NCBI GenBank assembly: GCA_022749755.1
Contig: CM040446.1
Span: forward strand, 13,292,367-13,356,366
Source: Azadirachta indica
Taxonomy: Eukaryota > Streptophyta > Magnoliopsida > Sapindales > Meliaceae
Reading direction: 5' to 3'
DNA: 64,000 nucleotides
A model generated the notes under the pieces. It ran no database searches, was not told the origin of the DNA, and saw nothing but the letters and a program-made list of their open reading frames with translations. Below, piece after piece: positions 35,697-52,493 of this stretch. A program made the position numbers and the translations under genes. Numbering within the stretch: the first letter of the stretch is position 1; each line of letters starts with the position of its first letter.

Positions 35697-35703
35697 TATA
35701 AAT
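35697..35703 (+). promoter_or_regulatory. TATA box of the Ran gene
   Basis: TATAAAT about 110 nt upstream of the ATG, followed by a CT- and CA-rich leader. Position and context fit a core promoter. Confidence 0.6.
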
Positions 35704-35808
35704 CCGTTCTCATCGCCGTCGACTACGTCTCTCATTTATCTGCTCACACAATACACACCACAAGTTCAGATTCTCTCGATATCTCTCGCCAACTGAAGAA
35801 TCGTACTC

Positions 35809-38097
<2,289 letters not shown>

Positions 38098-39777
38098 AGG
38101 AAAGCTATTGATGGAAAGGTTGCAGGCTGCAACCTTTCTTGCTGCTATTCTGTTTTTGTCAACAGCTGCTATCTTGGACATTTTTAACATTGTATGGCGG
38201 GGATTTGGCTATCGGCATAGGGGTGACTGCTGAGAAAACATGGACTGTAGTAGTTAGGTTTGCCTTCACATATTGTTGGAGTCTGTCTTCGTGCTTGTTT
38301 TGTTGGTTTTACTTATTATTGGAATGCTTTTTTAGTGTTCTGGATTCTAAATATTTTTAATGCATAAAATTCTAATATTTTCCATCCAGAGGCAGCCAAT
38401 ACATACGGGACGCCGTGTGTGTAGAGATGGAGCAAATTGAGTGATAAATCTAGTTTGTGTAATGGCCGTCTCAAATGGATGGCACGTTTTATGTTGTCAA
38501 CATATTGTCTATGAATGCTGTTGTAGGGCGGAGGATCACAAACGAAGAAGTGGTTCAATACTTTTAAAGTCGTTATTTGTTAGGGCTACATCCGTCCGCG
38601 TAAGAAATTCCTCGTGTCTAGCACATGGTACAAAGAGGGACTTCAGGAATTTGTCCTTTTCTCTTTTCAAGTCACACAAACTGATGGGTCTGCATGTCAT
38701 TTGCTAACACGAATCACTTCTTCCGCGAAGAGGCTGAGGTTGTAGTACTTGTGTATAGATTGACTCTAATAATTAATTTAAGTGAGTGTAATAAAAAAGC
38801 AACTTTAATTATAAAATGGTTTGATTGATGTTTAACTAACTAGAGCTGGAAATGTCAGTTGCTCCATCCTTGCTAGTCCGGATTGATTGTGAGTAGCTAC
38901 GATGAGTTTAACCATCCATTAACTTGGATGAAAACTCGGGGGAACTCGGGGGACAGCTCACGGTGCTGAAGGCCTTATTGGTTTGCATTCTATCTACCCC
39001 ATCTTAGTATTGAACAGAACAACGTAGGCCGAAGGGATGCTCAGGGCTCAACGATCAGACAAAAATGGCCAAGGTTTGCGAAAGTTAAAATGCAACGAGT
39101 CCATGTCTTGGAGGCCTACAGCTGGGAAGGAGTATTCGGGGTGGTTGGGGTAGGGTTATAAGTTTGTTGCCCGAACTGAACAAGGTAGTACTGAAGGCGC
39201 CCCAGCGTTTGCTAAACAGCCCAATATGATCAAGGGTCCAAATATGGGCTCTTGGGCAGATATCTAACGCCATATGATAAGGGTATGCAAAACAAAAGCA
39301 ACGGTTGTGGTTGTGGGTACTCAATCGAGTAGAAGCAGTACAGCAGCAGGAGCAAGAGCAGCAATAGGGCTAGGCAAATGACGCATGCAACATCTGAAGA
39401 GATTCTAAACTAAATCGTCAGAAGAAGTCACGAGAAATGGACAATTCAATTGCCTCTCTGCCCAATTTTCTGACATTTACCCAACTTTTAATCATCATTC
39501 ATACTCCATGCTTATATATATTTATTTATATGTGCAGTTTTTTAACATCAAAACTTGCAGTACTTGCATTGCTTCCCTGTCTACGAAAATTAAATATCTT
39601 TTACTTGTATATTTGCAAAATTTATTTCATGTTTTCGTGTTTCGATGCTTGGCTTCTGTCTGTTATCTTAAATGTAGAAAAGGCAAGCTTAACTGTATTC
39701 CATGTTGTATTATATTCTTTTGCTAAAACGGCCCCACACCGCCCCCCGCCCAAAAAAAAAAAAGACCCCTAGGGACT

Positions 39778-39834
39778 CATCAGCATCAGCATCAGCATCA
39801 GCATCATGATGCTGATGATGATGATCAACATCAT
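39778..39834. repeat. (CATCAG)n/(CTGATG)n palindromic repeat
   Basis: Four CATCAG units are followed by CATGATG and inverted CTGATGATG units, so the two halves can pair around a central CATCATGATG. Confidence 0.85.
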
Positions 39835-39894
39835 GTCATGTGAAATCCACATGGAATAAGTAGAGGGGCGGCGTGAATGGTACACGTACACCCA

Positions 39895-40000
39895 CTTGCC
39901 CATGTCTGAGGAACCCAAGGGTGCAGGCCGGTCGCATCCGATACCAATGAGCTACCTAGTCGCTTGACTAGTCCTTATCGGTGTCGGTTCGAGCCATAAC
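39895..40000. other. tRNA/SINE-like fragment
   Basis: A perfect B-box consensus GGTTCGAGCC lies at 39986-39995 on plus, and an A-box-like TAGCTCATTGGTA lies on minus around 39945. The two boxes are on opposite strands, so this is not a working tRNA. It may be a rearranged SINE piece. Confidence 0.3.
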
Positions 40001-40402
40001 CCAAATAGGTCTATATATTTATGGGCACTTGTCATCCACATCATTCCAACCACAATGTGGGGTAATTGAAAGGCTGGTCTTAGCTCTTGCCAGCATTATG
40101 TTTGTGGGGTTGCCCTGGCCTGACCCTCTAAAAGACAATGTCCTAATTTTCAGGGGTTCATTACCCCTCCTAACAGAAAGGACCCATTTACACCTCTTCA
40201 CACTTCTTGCTTCGTATTATTAAGCTTATGGCCATAGACCCAGAAAAATGGGTGGGCATTCACTGTCGGTGGGTGGTCGGATCCATTTGCCTTTTGGCTT
40301 GGCCTAGCCTTTTTGCTTTGTAGTTCTACTACTTCTCCACTTCATTTCCTTCCTAGTGATCCATTAAATCCAAAGCTCATTTTTCTTTTTCACAATAAGT
40401 CA

Positions 40403-40431
40403 CCTTCTTCTTCTTCTTCTTCTTCTTCTTC
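40403..40431. repeat. (TTC)n microsatellite
   Basis: About nine TTC units in non-coding sequence. Confidence 0.9.
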
Positions 40432-42408
40432 TATCTATTGCTAGCTAGATATTATCCTCAATGAGCCCTCTCTGTATCTGTTTCGCTATATATAATATGA
40501 CCCCTGCTGTCTTGCTTCCTTTTGGTGAATTGGCTAGTTTTTCTTTTTTCCTTTCTTTTTCTTTTTACAATAACTCTTGTGTGCCTTTGAATTTTGTTAT
40601 CTCTCTATTTGTCTATCCAAGAAATCATGGATACCTTTAATCCCAGTTGTAAATGAGTCACCAATTCTTTTGGGGGTAAAATTGAAACATGAGAGAATGA
40701 ATGAATGAATGAATGAATGAAATATTTGAACAAATTTCAACCCAAAAACAGAAGACAATTTTGGTCTGTAAAATATAAAATGGTATATAAAGTGGGGAAT
40801 TAAAGAAGTATCACTAAGTTAAAAAGGATTGCGACTTATCGTCACATGGCCCATCATGTGAGAATACGAAATACATTGATTTTGTAGAAAGGAACATAAA
40901 TATAAATATAGAGAGAAGGGTGGTGTGGTGACTGGGGACTGCTGAGAGCGAGTATTGATGGTGATTGGTAGGGCAGGGCAGGGGAAGGCAAGGTGGATGA
41001 TGAGTTAAGAGCAATGTAGCAATTGTATTCATGTAAACTTGGAACAGGACATGTTCTGAAATAGTAGCATGTGCTTCAGCATTAACACAACAAGCATAAA
41101 TTGGAGTGTACCAAGCAACTGTCAATGTCTATCTTTCTCTCCCCTTGTTGCCATGAATATGATCTGGATTTTCATGCTTAATTCAACTCCATCAAATATC
41201 ATTCTCACTTCTCTCTTCAACACCCCTCCCCATGCATTCCTTTTCTCTCACTACTACTCGGCCGATGGGGGCGATTGGATGAGTGCATTGAGTATGATCA
41301 TGCTTTGCTTTGCTTTTTTGATAATATTTCTATTAATTAGGTTAAGACATTTTAGTATGTCATTGATGATTTATTTGGACATGTTTTTAAGTTTTTTATA
41401 TTATATTATATTTTATAAAAACAGTTTCTTATACAGTTCATGTTATTGTCTGTGTTAAACTATAAATATATATATATATATATATATGAAATATAAATTT
41501 TATACTGAAATAATTATAATTACATTTATCAGATACATTTTTGTTCGACTTGTATACACTTGATGCAAGCTCAATATCTATGTATATTTTTTCTGGATCA
41601 AACAAGATTTTTGCAATCTATATATAATTATACCATTTAAGGTTGGAGCTACAAAACACATATTGTATAAATCATCTTTTGAATATCTCGTATACATAAA
41701 TATGATATTTACAAGAATAGACCATGTATATACATTACATGTACATTGTATACTGATGATGATAAAGGCTTGAGGTCGTTTATTTTTTTATTTTATGAAT
41801 TTTAAATTAGTACGATGAGGACAAGAAAATCTATATACATCCCAAGAGTTGCCTTTGGACTCCATTGTATACTGATGTTTAATTTTGCTATTTAATTATA
41901 TGTTCTCTATCAAACTTTGGAAAGCTGAAGTTTAAAGATTAAATGAATTTTGTTCTATTATAACAAAGATGTTGATGGTGTTTGCCAACTACACTTACAT
42001 ATATATAATTTTGCATCTTAATTTTTAAATTTCTCGACAATAAAGATTCTAATGTATTTATATATCTTTCTTTTATTTATTAGTATTAACATTAAAAACT
42101 TTGGTTTTAATACCATAATATATGATACATTCTTAATTGTAAGACAAAATTTGTAGGAGACAAAATTTTAAAATTAAAAAAAAAAAAAAAAGGAATGTTA
42201 ATTTGATCCAACTATTCCACCAAGTGTATTTGTGAAAAAGAAATCCTTCTCTATCTTTTCTTCTTTCCATTCATTGATTTTAATAACCAAAAAAAAAACG
42301 AAAAAGAAAAAAAGGAATTAGGTATTTTCGTGGAGTGTATATCATGTTATGTTTTTAATTTTTAATTTTTATTTTGGAGTATTTATGTTATGTGAAATGA
42401 AATGAAGA

Positions 42409-42409
<1 letters not shown>

Positions 42410-42442
<33 letters not shown>

Positions 42443-42482
42443 GAGCGGAGGGATGGTTGGATGGATGGATGGATGGATGGAT
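42410..42482. repeat. (AT)n and (GGAT)n microsatellites
   Basis: About 15 AT units, then after 16 bp about six GGAT units. Confidence 0.9.
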
Positions 42483-43135
42483 GTATCATATCCTGTCAAA
42501 TCTGATTACATATTAAATCATATATATCAAATTGTTAAGCCAAAAACAGCAAGAAGAATCATTAAGTGACACAGATAGATAGCTATATAGTTATATGGTA
42601 ATATGTGTACACATATTAATTATAAGCTTGAAAATATTTTGTGGCTTACAGAAGGGCACACTTCATTGAGATGACTTCAATCCATCGTTGTAAGCTGCTG
42701 TAATCATCATACAGGTCTATTTCGATATGACCAAACAATATTGTTAAGCCTACCTACCAGTTTTAATTTTCAATACCTTATTGCATGTTACAAAAAAAAA
42801 AAAAAAAAAAAAATTTATGTAAAATTTTATCAGTAAAGAGAGAATATAAAAAAAAGTGTAAGTAGCAAAAATTCAGAAGAGATGGAGAGAGAGAGAGAGA
42901 GAGAGAGAGACATGGGCGTTGAAGAGAGACAAAAAGTAGACAAGGATGGTTTTAAAGGGACAAAACATATGGCATGAAATGTAGTATCTTGTGCTTAGTA
43001 GTTTCCTTTTCCAATGGAAAAAATACCCAAAATTAAAAATTAAAATTAAATATAAAAAAAATATAGGGCCTTTTTTCTTTTTTTTGGTAAAATTTTAATA
43101 TTTTAATAATATTCGAATGAAGAAAATCTTGAGAA

Positions 43136-43140
<5 letters not shown>

Positions 43141-43167
<27 letters not shown>

Positions 43168-43186
43168 GGAGGGGGTGTAAAACTGT

Positions 43187-43229
<43 letters not shown>
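43141..43229. repeat. Poly-A and (GATA)n tract
   Basis: A 26-nt A run, a short G-rich spacer and about ten GATA units. A further short GATA cluster follows near 43300. Confidence 0.9.
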
Positions 43230-43427
43230 GGCAGTGAATTGTTAAGAAAACACTGGAAAAAAGGTGAAAAAACATTGCCCTCGATTCACGAGGGATATAG
43301 ATAGATAGATATATAACGGAGCGAGTAAAAGTACGGATTTCATTTTGGCCCTGTCACTGCTACTCACTACTACTACTGCCACACACCCAGAGTTTGTTAT
43401 CTTTGTACTCCAACCCCAATTTTTTTT

Positions 43428-43459
<32 letters not shown>

Positions 43460-44692
43460 GATAACTAATTATCTAATCTCTCTCTCTCTCTCTCTTCTAA
43501 TTTTTATTTTTTTCAATTAAAATAACAAAAAATCTTTATTAAAATATTGCATGTTATTTTCTTTTCATTTTCTCTATTCTGCCCCTCATTTGACTTCCAT
43601 CATTACTTCATTCACTATTCATTTTCTTAATGACACAATTAAAATTTGAAACATATTTTAAAATCTAAATACATAATTCACTTAATGTAAAAAAAAAAAA
43701 AATATATATATATATATAGATATATTACGAATTCACTGACAAACCAAATTTTATTAAAAATATTAGTATTTTGACTTTTTGAGGAATTAAAAGAGAAAAA
43801 CTCAAATATATTATTGAAATATTCGGTAATTATAAAAAAAAAAAAAAAAAAAAAAGGAGGGAAAGCTTGGAGGGGTTAAGAAAAGGAAAAAAGTAGAAGT
43901 GGGGTGGGTAAATGAAGCCTGCAAAGACTGCGAAGTAAGCAGGTGGGTTTGATGGGGGACGATGGGCGGAAGGAGGGTGCAGAAATGGACAAATTAGGGT
44001 TAAAAAAAAAAAAATGTAAATGATTGGATGCCACGTGGCATGGTATGATTTGACAATGCATTTTGTACAAATACTCTTGTGTAGGCTGATGAAGAAGAAG
44101 GACCTGTCACACGGTTGATTGCGTGGACGAAAACCTCCTCTCTTTTATTTTTATACATACATACATACATACATATATATATATATATATTATTATTAAA
44201 AAATTTCCAGTCACTTCTGGATTGGTATCTCTATGCAACAAAATTTAGCCCATACATTAAAACATTTTTTTAAAAAAAAAAATAAACAACAAATCTCTTT
44301 TGCCAGCCAAGAATTTTAAAAAATTAAATTAACTAACAATTACAAAATACAAATTTGTAATATTTTAAAATAGTTTATTTTATTAATAAGCATATACATA
44401 TTACTAGAATTAACAAACTCTTTTTATTTTTCTTTTATACTTTATATAATAATTTATACACACATAATTAATGCATTCTCACGATTGAGATAAATAAATA
44501 CTAACATAAGTATTATTGTCTTCCTTAAAATATTTTATTAATTATTGTAATTTATTTTTGGCAGGTAAACAGTATTGTTGATTGTTCAAAACGGTGTGAC
44601 ATTACCTTAAAGAATTGTTTGGTTAATAATATTGCTACTAATCATTAATGCATGCAATATATAGATATATCATGCTCAAGATCAAGATGACG

Positions 44693-44732
<40 letters not shown>

Positions 44733-46570
44733 TGAAATGGGTATTTGAAATTTGAAGGAGGTAAGAAAGAAAGCACTAACTTCGAAATCAACACAAGTCA
44801 AATAAGAGTATTGATTAAAAACTATTTAGTAGGTTAATGCATGCGCAACCATGCACGCGCATACTAATTTAATTTAATTTAATTTATAGTAGTGAATTGA
44901 TGATTTGATTTTCATTGATTCACCATCTATCTAATTATGCAATAATCTCAACCAACAATCACAATATAATAAAGTAATGGTGGGATTATTAATTATATGG
45001 ATGAAAAAAAAGGACCCAACTCTCACAATCAAAATAGATTTGTCATTGAGTAGTTATAGATATCTTCAAACTTCATATTGATTAAATAGGAAAGTCAAAA
45101 ACTCTAAAATTTTACTTGTAAATATAATATTAATATGAGAAATTATGAGAAGTGGACACGCTCTAGTATCTATCTATCAATTAAGCAGGGAAATGACATA
45201 TGTATGTGGGTATTATAAAATTTTAAAAAATAATAATAATAATAATAATAATAATAATTGGGATTGTAGGATCCAAATCCTTGTTTGTGGGATAAATTTA
45301 GGGGAATATGTATAGAATTAATAGACTAGTAATATAATATATGAATGCAATTAATTATTAAGAAGATTTGATATGGTGGTGGAGAGGGATTTGCCAACTT
45401 ATGATACGTACAAATCCCCTCTTTTGCTCTTGACTTTACTAACTATATCTCTTTATCACTTTCAAAGTTTCTCTAATGAATTAGAAGATCGATCAAATTA
45501 GAAAATACAAAATACAAAATTTTTATATATTACTATATAGTGATGATCTTTAATTTGTATATATGCATACGCATATGCATGCGAGCTCCAATTATTGTCA
45601 ATTATTTCAAAAGCATATGAGTCCAAATTTTTCACTGAATCTCAATTATGTGCTCCCGTAAAGTTGTCAACTTCCAAGTTCAATATATTCTATATAATAT
45701 TTCTTTCGATTTATATATATGTATACACACACACACACACACAATTAAGTACTAGGGTTGGTTAATTGTCATTTTCTGAAAAACAATTTCTTTTTTTTTT
45801 TCTCTTGATTTACTGTCAATATATTTCATCATATAATTTCTTATTAGATAAATATGATAATTTTCTTTTTGGTATAATTCTATTTAGATTAGTGAAATTA
45901 ATAATGGCTAACAAACTTGTAATAATAAATGAAGTTGCATACACATTGTATGATTATAAATGTAGCCAAGAAAGAAAATGTATAAGATAACATGTGGAGT
46001 AGGTTTTTTTTTTTTTTTTTTTTGGGTGGATTTAGAAAAAAGAAAGAAATATATACAATGATAAAGTGATAATAATGTGGAATAATAATAGTTAGATCTG
46101 TAGCAGGATCCATATTTCAAAAAGCATATTATAGCTAGGTAGCTATTTCTTCTTCTTCTTCTTCTTCTTCTTGATCTACATTTACTCCACAAGATGAATG
46201 CAGTTGGTTGGCAGCTTTTATAATTTTGTGTGTGTGTATGTACATATATATATATATATATATATTAGAACTTTTTAAAATGGGTCCAAAAGTAAATAAA
46301 AAAAAAAAAAAGAAAGGAAGAAATTAATAATAATAAGTTGGAAGAAGGAAAGGGCATGGTGCAGGCTTTTTATTGAATGTATGGAATTTGTCCAGAGCTC
46401 ATTATCATTAATACTGTTCTGATCTGTTGGTTGCATATTCTACTTTGTCTCTTTGCACACCAAATAATATTATATAATATACATTTAATTATTTGTAATT
46501 GCAAGGGAGGAGATCAGGGGAGGGCCATCATATCCATTCATCCTGCTCCTCCCATTCTCAGTATATATAT

Positions 46571-46588
46571 ATAATAATAATAATAATA

Positions 46589-46639
<51 letters not shown>

Positions 46640-46640
46640 T
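46571..46640. repeat. (TAA)n microsatellite
   Basis: About 23 TAA/AAT units with one or two single-base interruptions, followed by a poly-A run near 46650-46672. Confidence 0.9.
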
Positions 46641-48275
46641 GAAATCAAAAGAAAAAAAAAAAAAAAAAAAAAAGAAAAAGGTTTCATTTGGTATCAGAAC
46701 ATGATCTAACTAAAGTCAGACATCTGCAGGCATTAATAATCCAGCATGATGATTATGATGATCTAACTAAAGAAAAAAGGCTTTTTAATTGTTTTCTCCC
46801 TCTCCTACCCATTTTAACATCAAAACAATTTTTACAATTCATATTAATTTCCACTCAATCGCTAATGTAATAGATCATGATGATTATGATGATGATGATG
46901 ATGAATTGATGATCCGTCATCTCATCATTTTCCGTTTCCTCTGATAATTTAAACAAAATTAAATATATATATATATATATATATCAACTGATAAATTAAT
47001 ATAGCTGTTACAACGGATAACTCTCTAACAGTTCGGGCAGGCAGTGACAGAAGCATAGAATCATTACAATACATCCTAACAAATTCAAAATTAATACCAA
47101 CTACCTATATATATATATATATATAATATTCTGAAATAAATGACCAAGAAATCTAGAGAGAAAACACCAAATAAAAAAAAAACCCAAAATTCCATTCATT
47201 CCAGAATACTACATCGAAATTAAAAAATTCAATATATAAACAACTGTGAATTCAATTTTTTTTTTTTAAAGAAAAAAAATAAAAATAAAAAGGAAAAAGA
47301 AAGGGTAACCAACACTAGAGCAAGCACATCACATCACATCACATCACGGTCGTTACATAACCAATGGGAATAGGAATGGGCAACCCCACACTACAAATTT
47401 GAGGCCACCTTACATTACATTACATAACATAACATAATGCATTACATAGCATACAAAAAAAAAAAAAAAAAAAAAAATACATTCAATATGAACTCATTCT
47501 CATAACAACCCATACCTCTCCCATTTCCTTTTCAAAATGATCACTTGTGTATATACACAATCTCAATCTTAATTAATTAGTTAAATTGGTGATAAAAATT
47601 AAGGGATGATAAAATAGTAATTATATATATATATATGTATGTATGTATGTATATAATAAGGGTAGCTAGCGTTGAGTTTTATATAGACATGGGATTTAAT
47701 TTGAATAAACAGGGACAGATGGAAGGGGGAAGAGGCACATGGCCCCAACATGTCTTGGGTGTATTAGGACAAGATTAGGGAAGGGTGGCTTTGGGTGGGC
47801 GCACCATTGTTGGGTCAACTAGAGCATATTTCCCCACCTAAACCCACAGAAAGAAACCCCAATATAGACACCCTTGTTCCCATGTGATCAAATTTAAGAG
47901 CAACATTCCAAAATAATACACATACACTCACTACTCCCCCCTCCCCCTCTCTCTCTTTTCTTCTTCAACTCCCAATATCAATCTTTTCGGGAACATGGAA
48001 CACATATTATTATTAACTCTTTTAACTATTTAATTCAACTTCCTTATCCATGCATACAAACTAATTTCTTATTTATTTATTTACATTTATATTAACATTA
48101 GTCATTAATTAATTCCATCTCTTCTCTTCTCTTCTAATCCTTAATTTAACATCATATCTACTTACAATGATTAATTATCACTTAAACCCCCCACCCTGTT
48201 TTACATGTTTTTAAAGTACAAGCTGCCTCAAAAAGTGGAGGATGAAAACAAGCCTGTCCACTCCAATACTCTTCA

Positions 48276-48278
<3 letters not shown>

Positions 48279-48342
<64 letters not shown>
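48279..48342. repeat. (CT)n(AT)n compound microsatellite
   Basis: About 14 CT units pass directly into about 18 AT units. Confidence 0.92.
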
Positions 48343-48344
<2 letters not shown>

Positions 48345-49447
48345 CAATTAAGCATTCTTAAGCTCGCATTAACTACCATATACACTACAAAATCAAACTA
48401 CATTATATTCTTCTATCTCGTATATTATATGCTCTCTCTACTCGTATCAAAATTTATTTTCTTTTTAATCTATTTCTTTTATATTTTTATTTAGATTGCC
48501 CAATATTGGCCATTGGCCTAAATATCTATCCCATTTAATTAATTGATAGATAATGTTTATGACAAAATAGTCATAAGAATTAATTAATTAATTAATTAAT
48601 TAAATTAGTTCTGTGTGTACAATCTTGTCATAAAATTGTTTAAGATATGATTTAAATCACATATATTATTTTACTAAAAGAAATAGAAACCCAAAGTGAT
48701 AATTAAAACCAAAAAAAGAAAAACATAAGCATGTTCAAAGATGTATTATTATTTAGAAGATCCCAATTTGATTTCATGATGTAGATATTTATGTAAACAA
48801 TATTATAAATATATATATATATATATATATACATATAATTTTACACCTCATGCTCATCTGTTGTCGTTCAATCATGCCTTATTTTAGAAGAGCATCAAGT
48901 GTCAAATATCACCTCACACCCAATTTGGTATGATTTATTTAATTTTAAATTTTTTTATGGAAATTGATTATGATATTGATAATACCAAATAACAAAAAAA
49001 GCCCCTATAATAAATTAGAAAGACTGATCAGTCTATTTCTGAATTAGCCATATTTTTAAAATTAACTAACTGAACACATTCTTAATTAAGAACAGGATGA
49101 TTAAGTGATATTTATACAAAAAAATTAAACACCTGTTAAATAAGAGATTATCTAAAGCATCTATTTTTACTTGATTTAATTACATGGGAGTATTATAATT
49201 AATAATAGGTAAGGCTGAGAAACTAAATGCTAATTTTCTGCGAAAGCAGAAATAGAATCCTAAGAAAGAAAAAACAAGTGTATATAATAAGACAAAAAAA
49301 AAAAGAACAAGAAGAGGAGGGAGGGAGGGATATAATAATACTAAGAGGAAAAGACAAGGGTAAGATTGTCAAGGAAAAAAAGAATATAAAAAAATACGAA
49401 ATTCGTTGACCCTTGGAATTCCAATGGCGGCCCCTACGCCGTTGGCC

Positions 49448-49474
49448 TTGCTTTGCTTTGCTTTGCTTTGCTTC
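49448..49474. repeat. (CTTTG)n pentanucleotide repeat upstream of CYP734A
   Basis: Five CTTTG units about 350 bp upstream of the P450 start codon. A 40-nt T-rich stretch follows. Confidence 0.9.
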
Positions 49475-49555
49475 GTTTCTTTGGTTTTGGTTTTGGCTTT
49501 GGCTTTGGCTTCTTCGTCTATTCTTAAACCATCTTCTCTATTTTCATTAGCTGTT

Positions 49556-49587
<32 letters not shown>

Positions 49588-49822
49588 TCAAATTTTCTCT
49601 CTCACTTAGTAGTATTAAAAGGCAAACACACTAACAAAGTACACGCCAACATAAGCAAAAGAAGATAAGAAGCAAAAAACATAAAAAGGCTGCTCCACTC
49701 TGCTTGCTTGCTAGCTACCTCCAAAACCATAACCAATAACAAAAAATCAAAATCCAAACCCAAAAACAAAACACTCTTCCTTGTTCTTGTTCTTGTTTTT
49801 GTTCTTCCTTTCTTCTTTTATT

Positions 49823-52458
49823 ATGGCGGATGAAGTCTTCATCGTCAACTGGTTCAAGCTTCTTTTCATCTCTTTCACGGTGTTCTTGTTTGTGTTTAAA
49901 GTTGTTGTGTGTCTTTGGTGGACGCCCAGAAAAATTGAAGTCCATTTCTCAAAGCAAGGGATCAGAGGTCCTCCTTATCATTTCTTCATTGGAAATGTTA
50001 AGGAGCTTGTTGGAATGATGCTTAAGGCTTCTTCTCAACCTATGCCTTTCTCTCACAACATTCTTCCTAGAGTTCTCTCCTTTTATCATCATTGGAAGAA
50101 AATCTATGGTACTTCACTTCTTCATCTCACTTTCTGAGCTTCTCTCTGTCATTTTTCTCTTCTCACGGCCACTCACATTGATACATGGTTTTGTTTTCTT
50201 GAACATTTTAAAAGCATTTTTCTTTTAGCATTTAAGTGTGTTTCTTCTTCTTCTTCTTCCTTTCTCCAGGACATTATAATAATTATTTATAAAAAAAAAA
50301 AAAAAGAAAGAAAAGAAAAGAAAGTGTTCTTGAAAGCCTTCTCTCTGTTAAAGCAAAGAGTTAGTTTCGATCATCATTAAAGCTGCTGGTGGGCTTCCTT
50401 TTGTGAGGTTTCTTTAGCTTGTTTGATGATCACATCCTTCAAAATTGTGGCTTTTGAAAGCCTTATTTTTTGAGTTCGGGTACTTCTTTTTAAAAACTTT
50501 TTCAGAACTTTTCTGAGCTTGGATGCTTGATGTTGAAGTTCAGAGATTTTGGACTGTCCACTCATGTGGTTTAACTTTCTCTTTCCTGTGAAGATTAAAT
50601 TAAGAAACTTGATTTTGTTTTATTTTTCTTAATTGAAATTATTCCTTTTGTTAATTCTGTTTTGTCCGTGATAATAATTTTGTCAGTCCTGATCATAGTG
50701 AAACTGCTGTGTATTGATTTCCATTTCGCAGTTACACATAAATTTAAATAAATACAAATACAAGTATCGATCATTTACTTTTTCATCAGTTCATTTTTTT
50801 TTTTTTTTTTCTTTTTAGGTGTCTTCTTTCATTTGTTTTAAGGGATCTTGAATTTTGATAATGAAGTTGTATGTGTTTGGTAGTAGCATGTCTTGAGTTG
50901 TCTTCTTCCTAGTTTGTTTTGGCTTGGCTCTTTCTCCTGTAGGGTCTACACTATCCATGCTCTCTGAATTAATGGCTGTCATGTTTTCTGCTCATTCCTC
51001 TTTCTGCACACTTTATATTTACTACTTGAGGTTGTGTATTACTTCCTCCTTGGTGTAATACCTATTCTATTTTCCTTATCTAATCTATTAATTTAATGCC
51101 AGCTGCAAAATGAATCTTTTTTTTTTTTTTTTAATTTTTGTTTTGTTTTGTTTTCTGATTAATTTGCTGTTCATTGCATATATTGCAGGTGCTACATTTC
51201 TTGTCTGGTTCGGACCCACGGTGCGCCTCGCCGTCTCCGATCCCGATCTCATTCGCGAAGTCTTCACTTCAAAGTCTGAATTTTATGAGAAAAATGAGGC
51301 AAACCCACTTGTTAAACAGCTCGAAGGTAATGGTCTCCTCAGCCTCAAAGGAGAGAAATGGGCTCACCACAGAAAAATCATAACACCCACTTTCCATATG
51401 GAAAATCTCAAGGTAATTAAGTTGGTCAAAATCATTCCTTCGATGAATTTAAGTTCTGTGTTTTTTTTTTTTTTAAAGAAAAAAAAAAGCGAGAAAATTA
51501 ATTTTATCAGTATCTAAAATTTAATAAGTGTAATTTAATTTTGAAATTTAATATATATAAATAAATTTTTTTTTGGGTGTAGTTGTTGGTGCCAGTGGTG
51601 GCAAAAAGTGTGACGGATATGTTGGATAAATGGTTAGCAATGTCAAAATCAGGCAAGGTAGAAGTCGAAGTTTCAGAGTGGTTTCAACTCCTCACAGAAG
51701 ATGTAATTACTCGAACAGCATTTGGTAGTAGCTACGAAGACGGCAAAGCAATTTTTCGACTACAAGCACAACAGATGGAGCTCGCAGCTGAGGCTTTTCG
51801 AGAAGTTTTCATTCCTGGCTACAGGTATTTATTTATTAAAACAATAACAATAACAATAACAATAACAATAATGTCTACTTATTTATGTAACCAGTAGCAG
51901 CAGCAGCAGCAGTTGTGGTTGTTAATCATAATGACAGGAAGATTAAGATCGTTATAATTATATCTATACATATATATATATATATATGTATTACTGCAGA
52001 TTTATACCCACAAAGAGGAACATAAATTCCTGGAAACTGGACAAGGAAATCAAGAAATCATTAATGAGGCTGATAGAAAAGAGGAAAGAGAATTCTGGGA
52101 GCAATAATACAATGTTGCAGCAACAGCAGCAGCAGCAGCAGCTGGAAAAGGGTCCGAAAGATTTGCTAGGACTCATGATTCAAGCTTCAAATTCATCTCC
52201 AAATATCACCGATTATGACATTATTGAAGAATGCAAGAGCTTTTTCTTTGCTGGCAAACAGACCACATCCAACTTGCTGACGTGGACAACAGTGCTACTT
52301 GCAATGCACCCACAATGGCAGGTGCTAGCACGTGAGGAGGTGCTAAGGGTGTGCGGAGCACGTGACATCCCCACTAAAGATGATGTTGTAAAGCTCAAGA
52401 CGGTAAGCCAAAGCCCCTCCCCCTCTCTGGTGCTCTGATTAAACATTAAAGACAAAAC

Positions 52459-52493
<35 letters not shown>

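Larger units (their letters stand above)
38098..49400. other. 11-kb microsatellite-rich spacer, no supported gene
   Basis: The first ~260 bp are the Ran 3' UTR. The remainder has no frame with recognisable protein features, and the open frames are low-complexity. The part at 38.9-39.4 kb is less AT-rich and may be old repeat sequence, but I recognise no family. More than twenty separate simple-repeat tracts occur here; the longest are listed separately. Confidence 0.55.

Noticed and set aside
39085..39324. 79-codon minus-strand open frame in a less AT-rich patch
   Set aside because: No domain or splice support; probably old repeat sequence.
40814..41125. 103-codon minus-strand open frame
   Set aside because: His/Pro/Leu-rich, no domain, and overlaps another equally meaningless frame on plus.
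41069..41458. 129-codon plus-strand open frame
   Set aside because: Hydrophobic low-complexity translation of AT-rich DNA with no recognisable motif, splice context or G+C shift.
49406..49609. Open frame upstream of CYP734A rich in Leu, Ala and Phe
   Set aside because: It is the translation of CTTTG and poly-T repeats and has no protein features.
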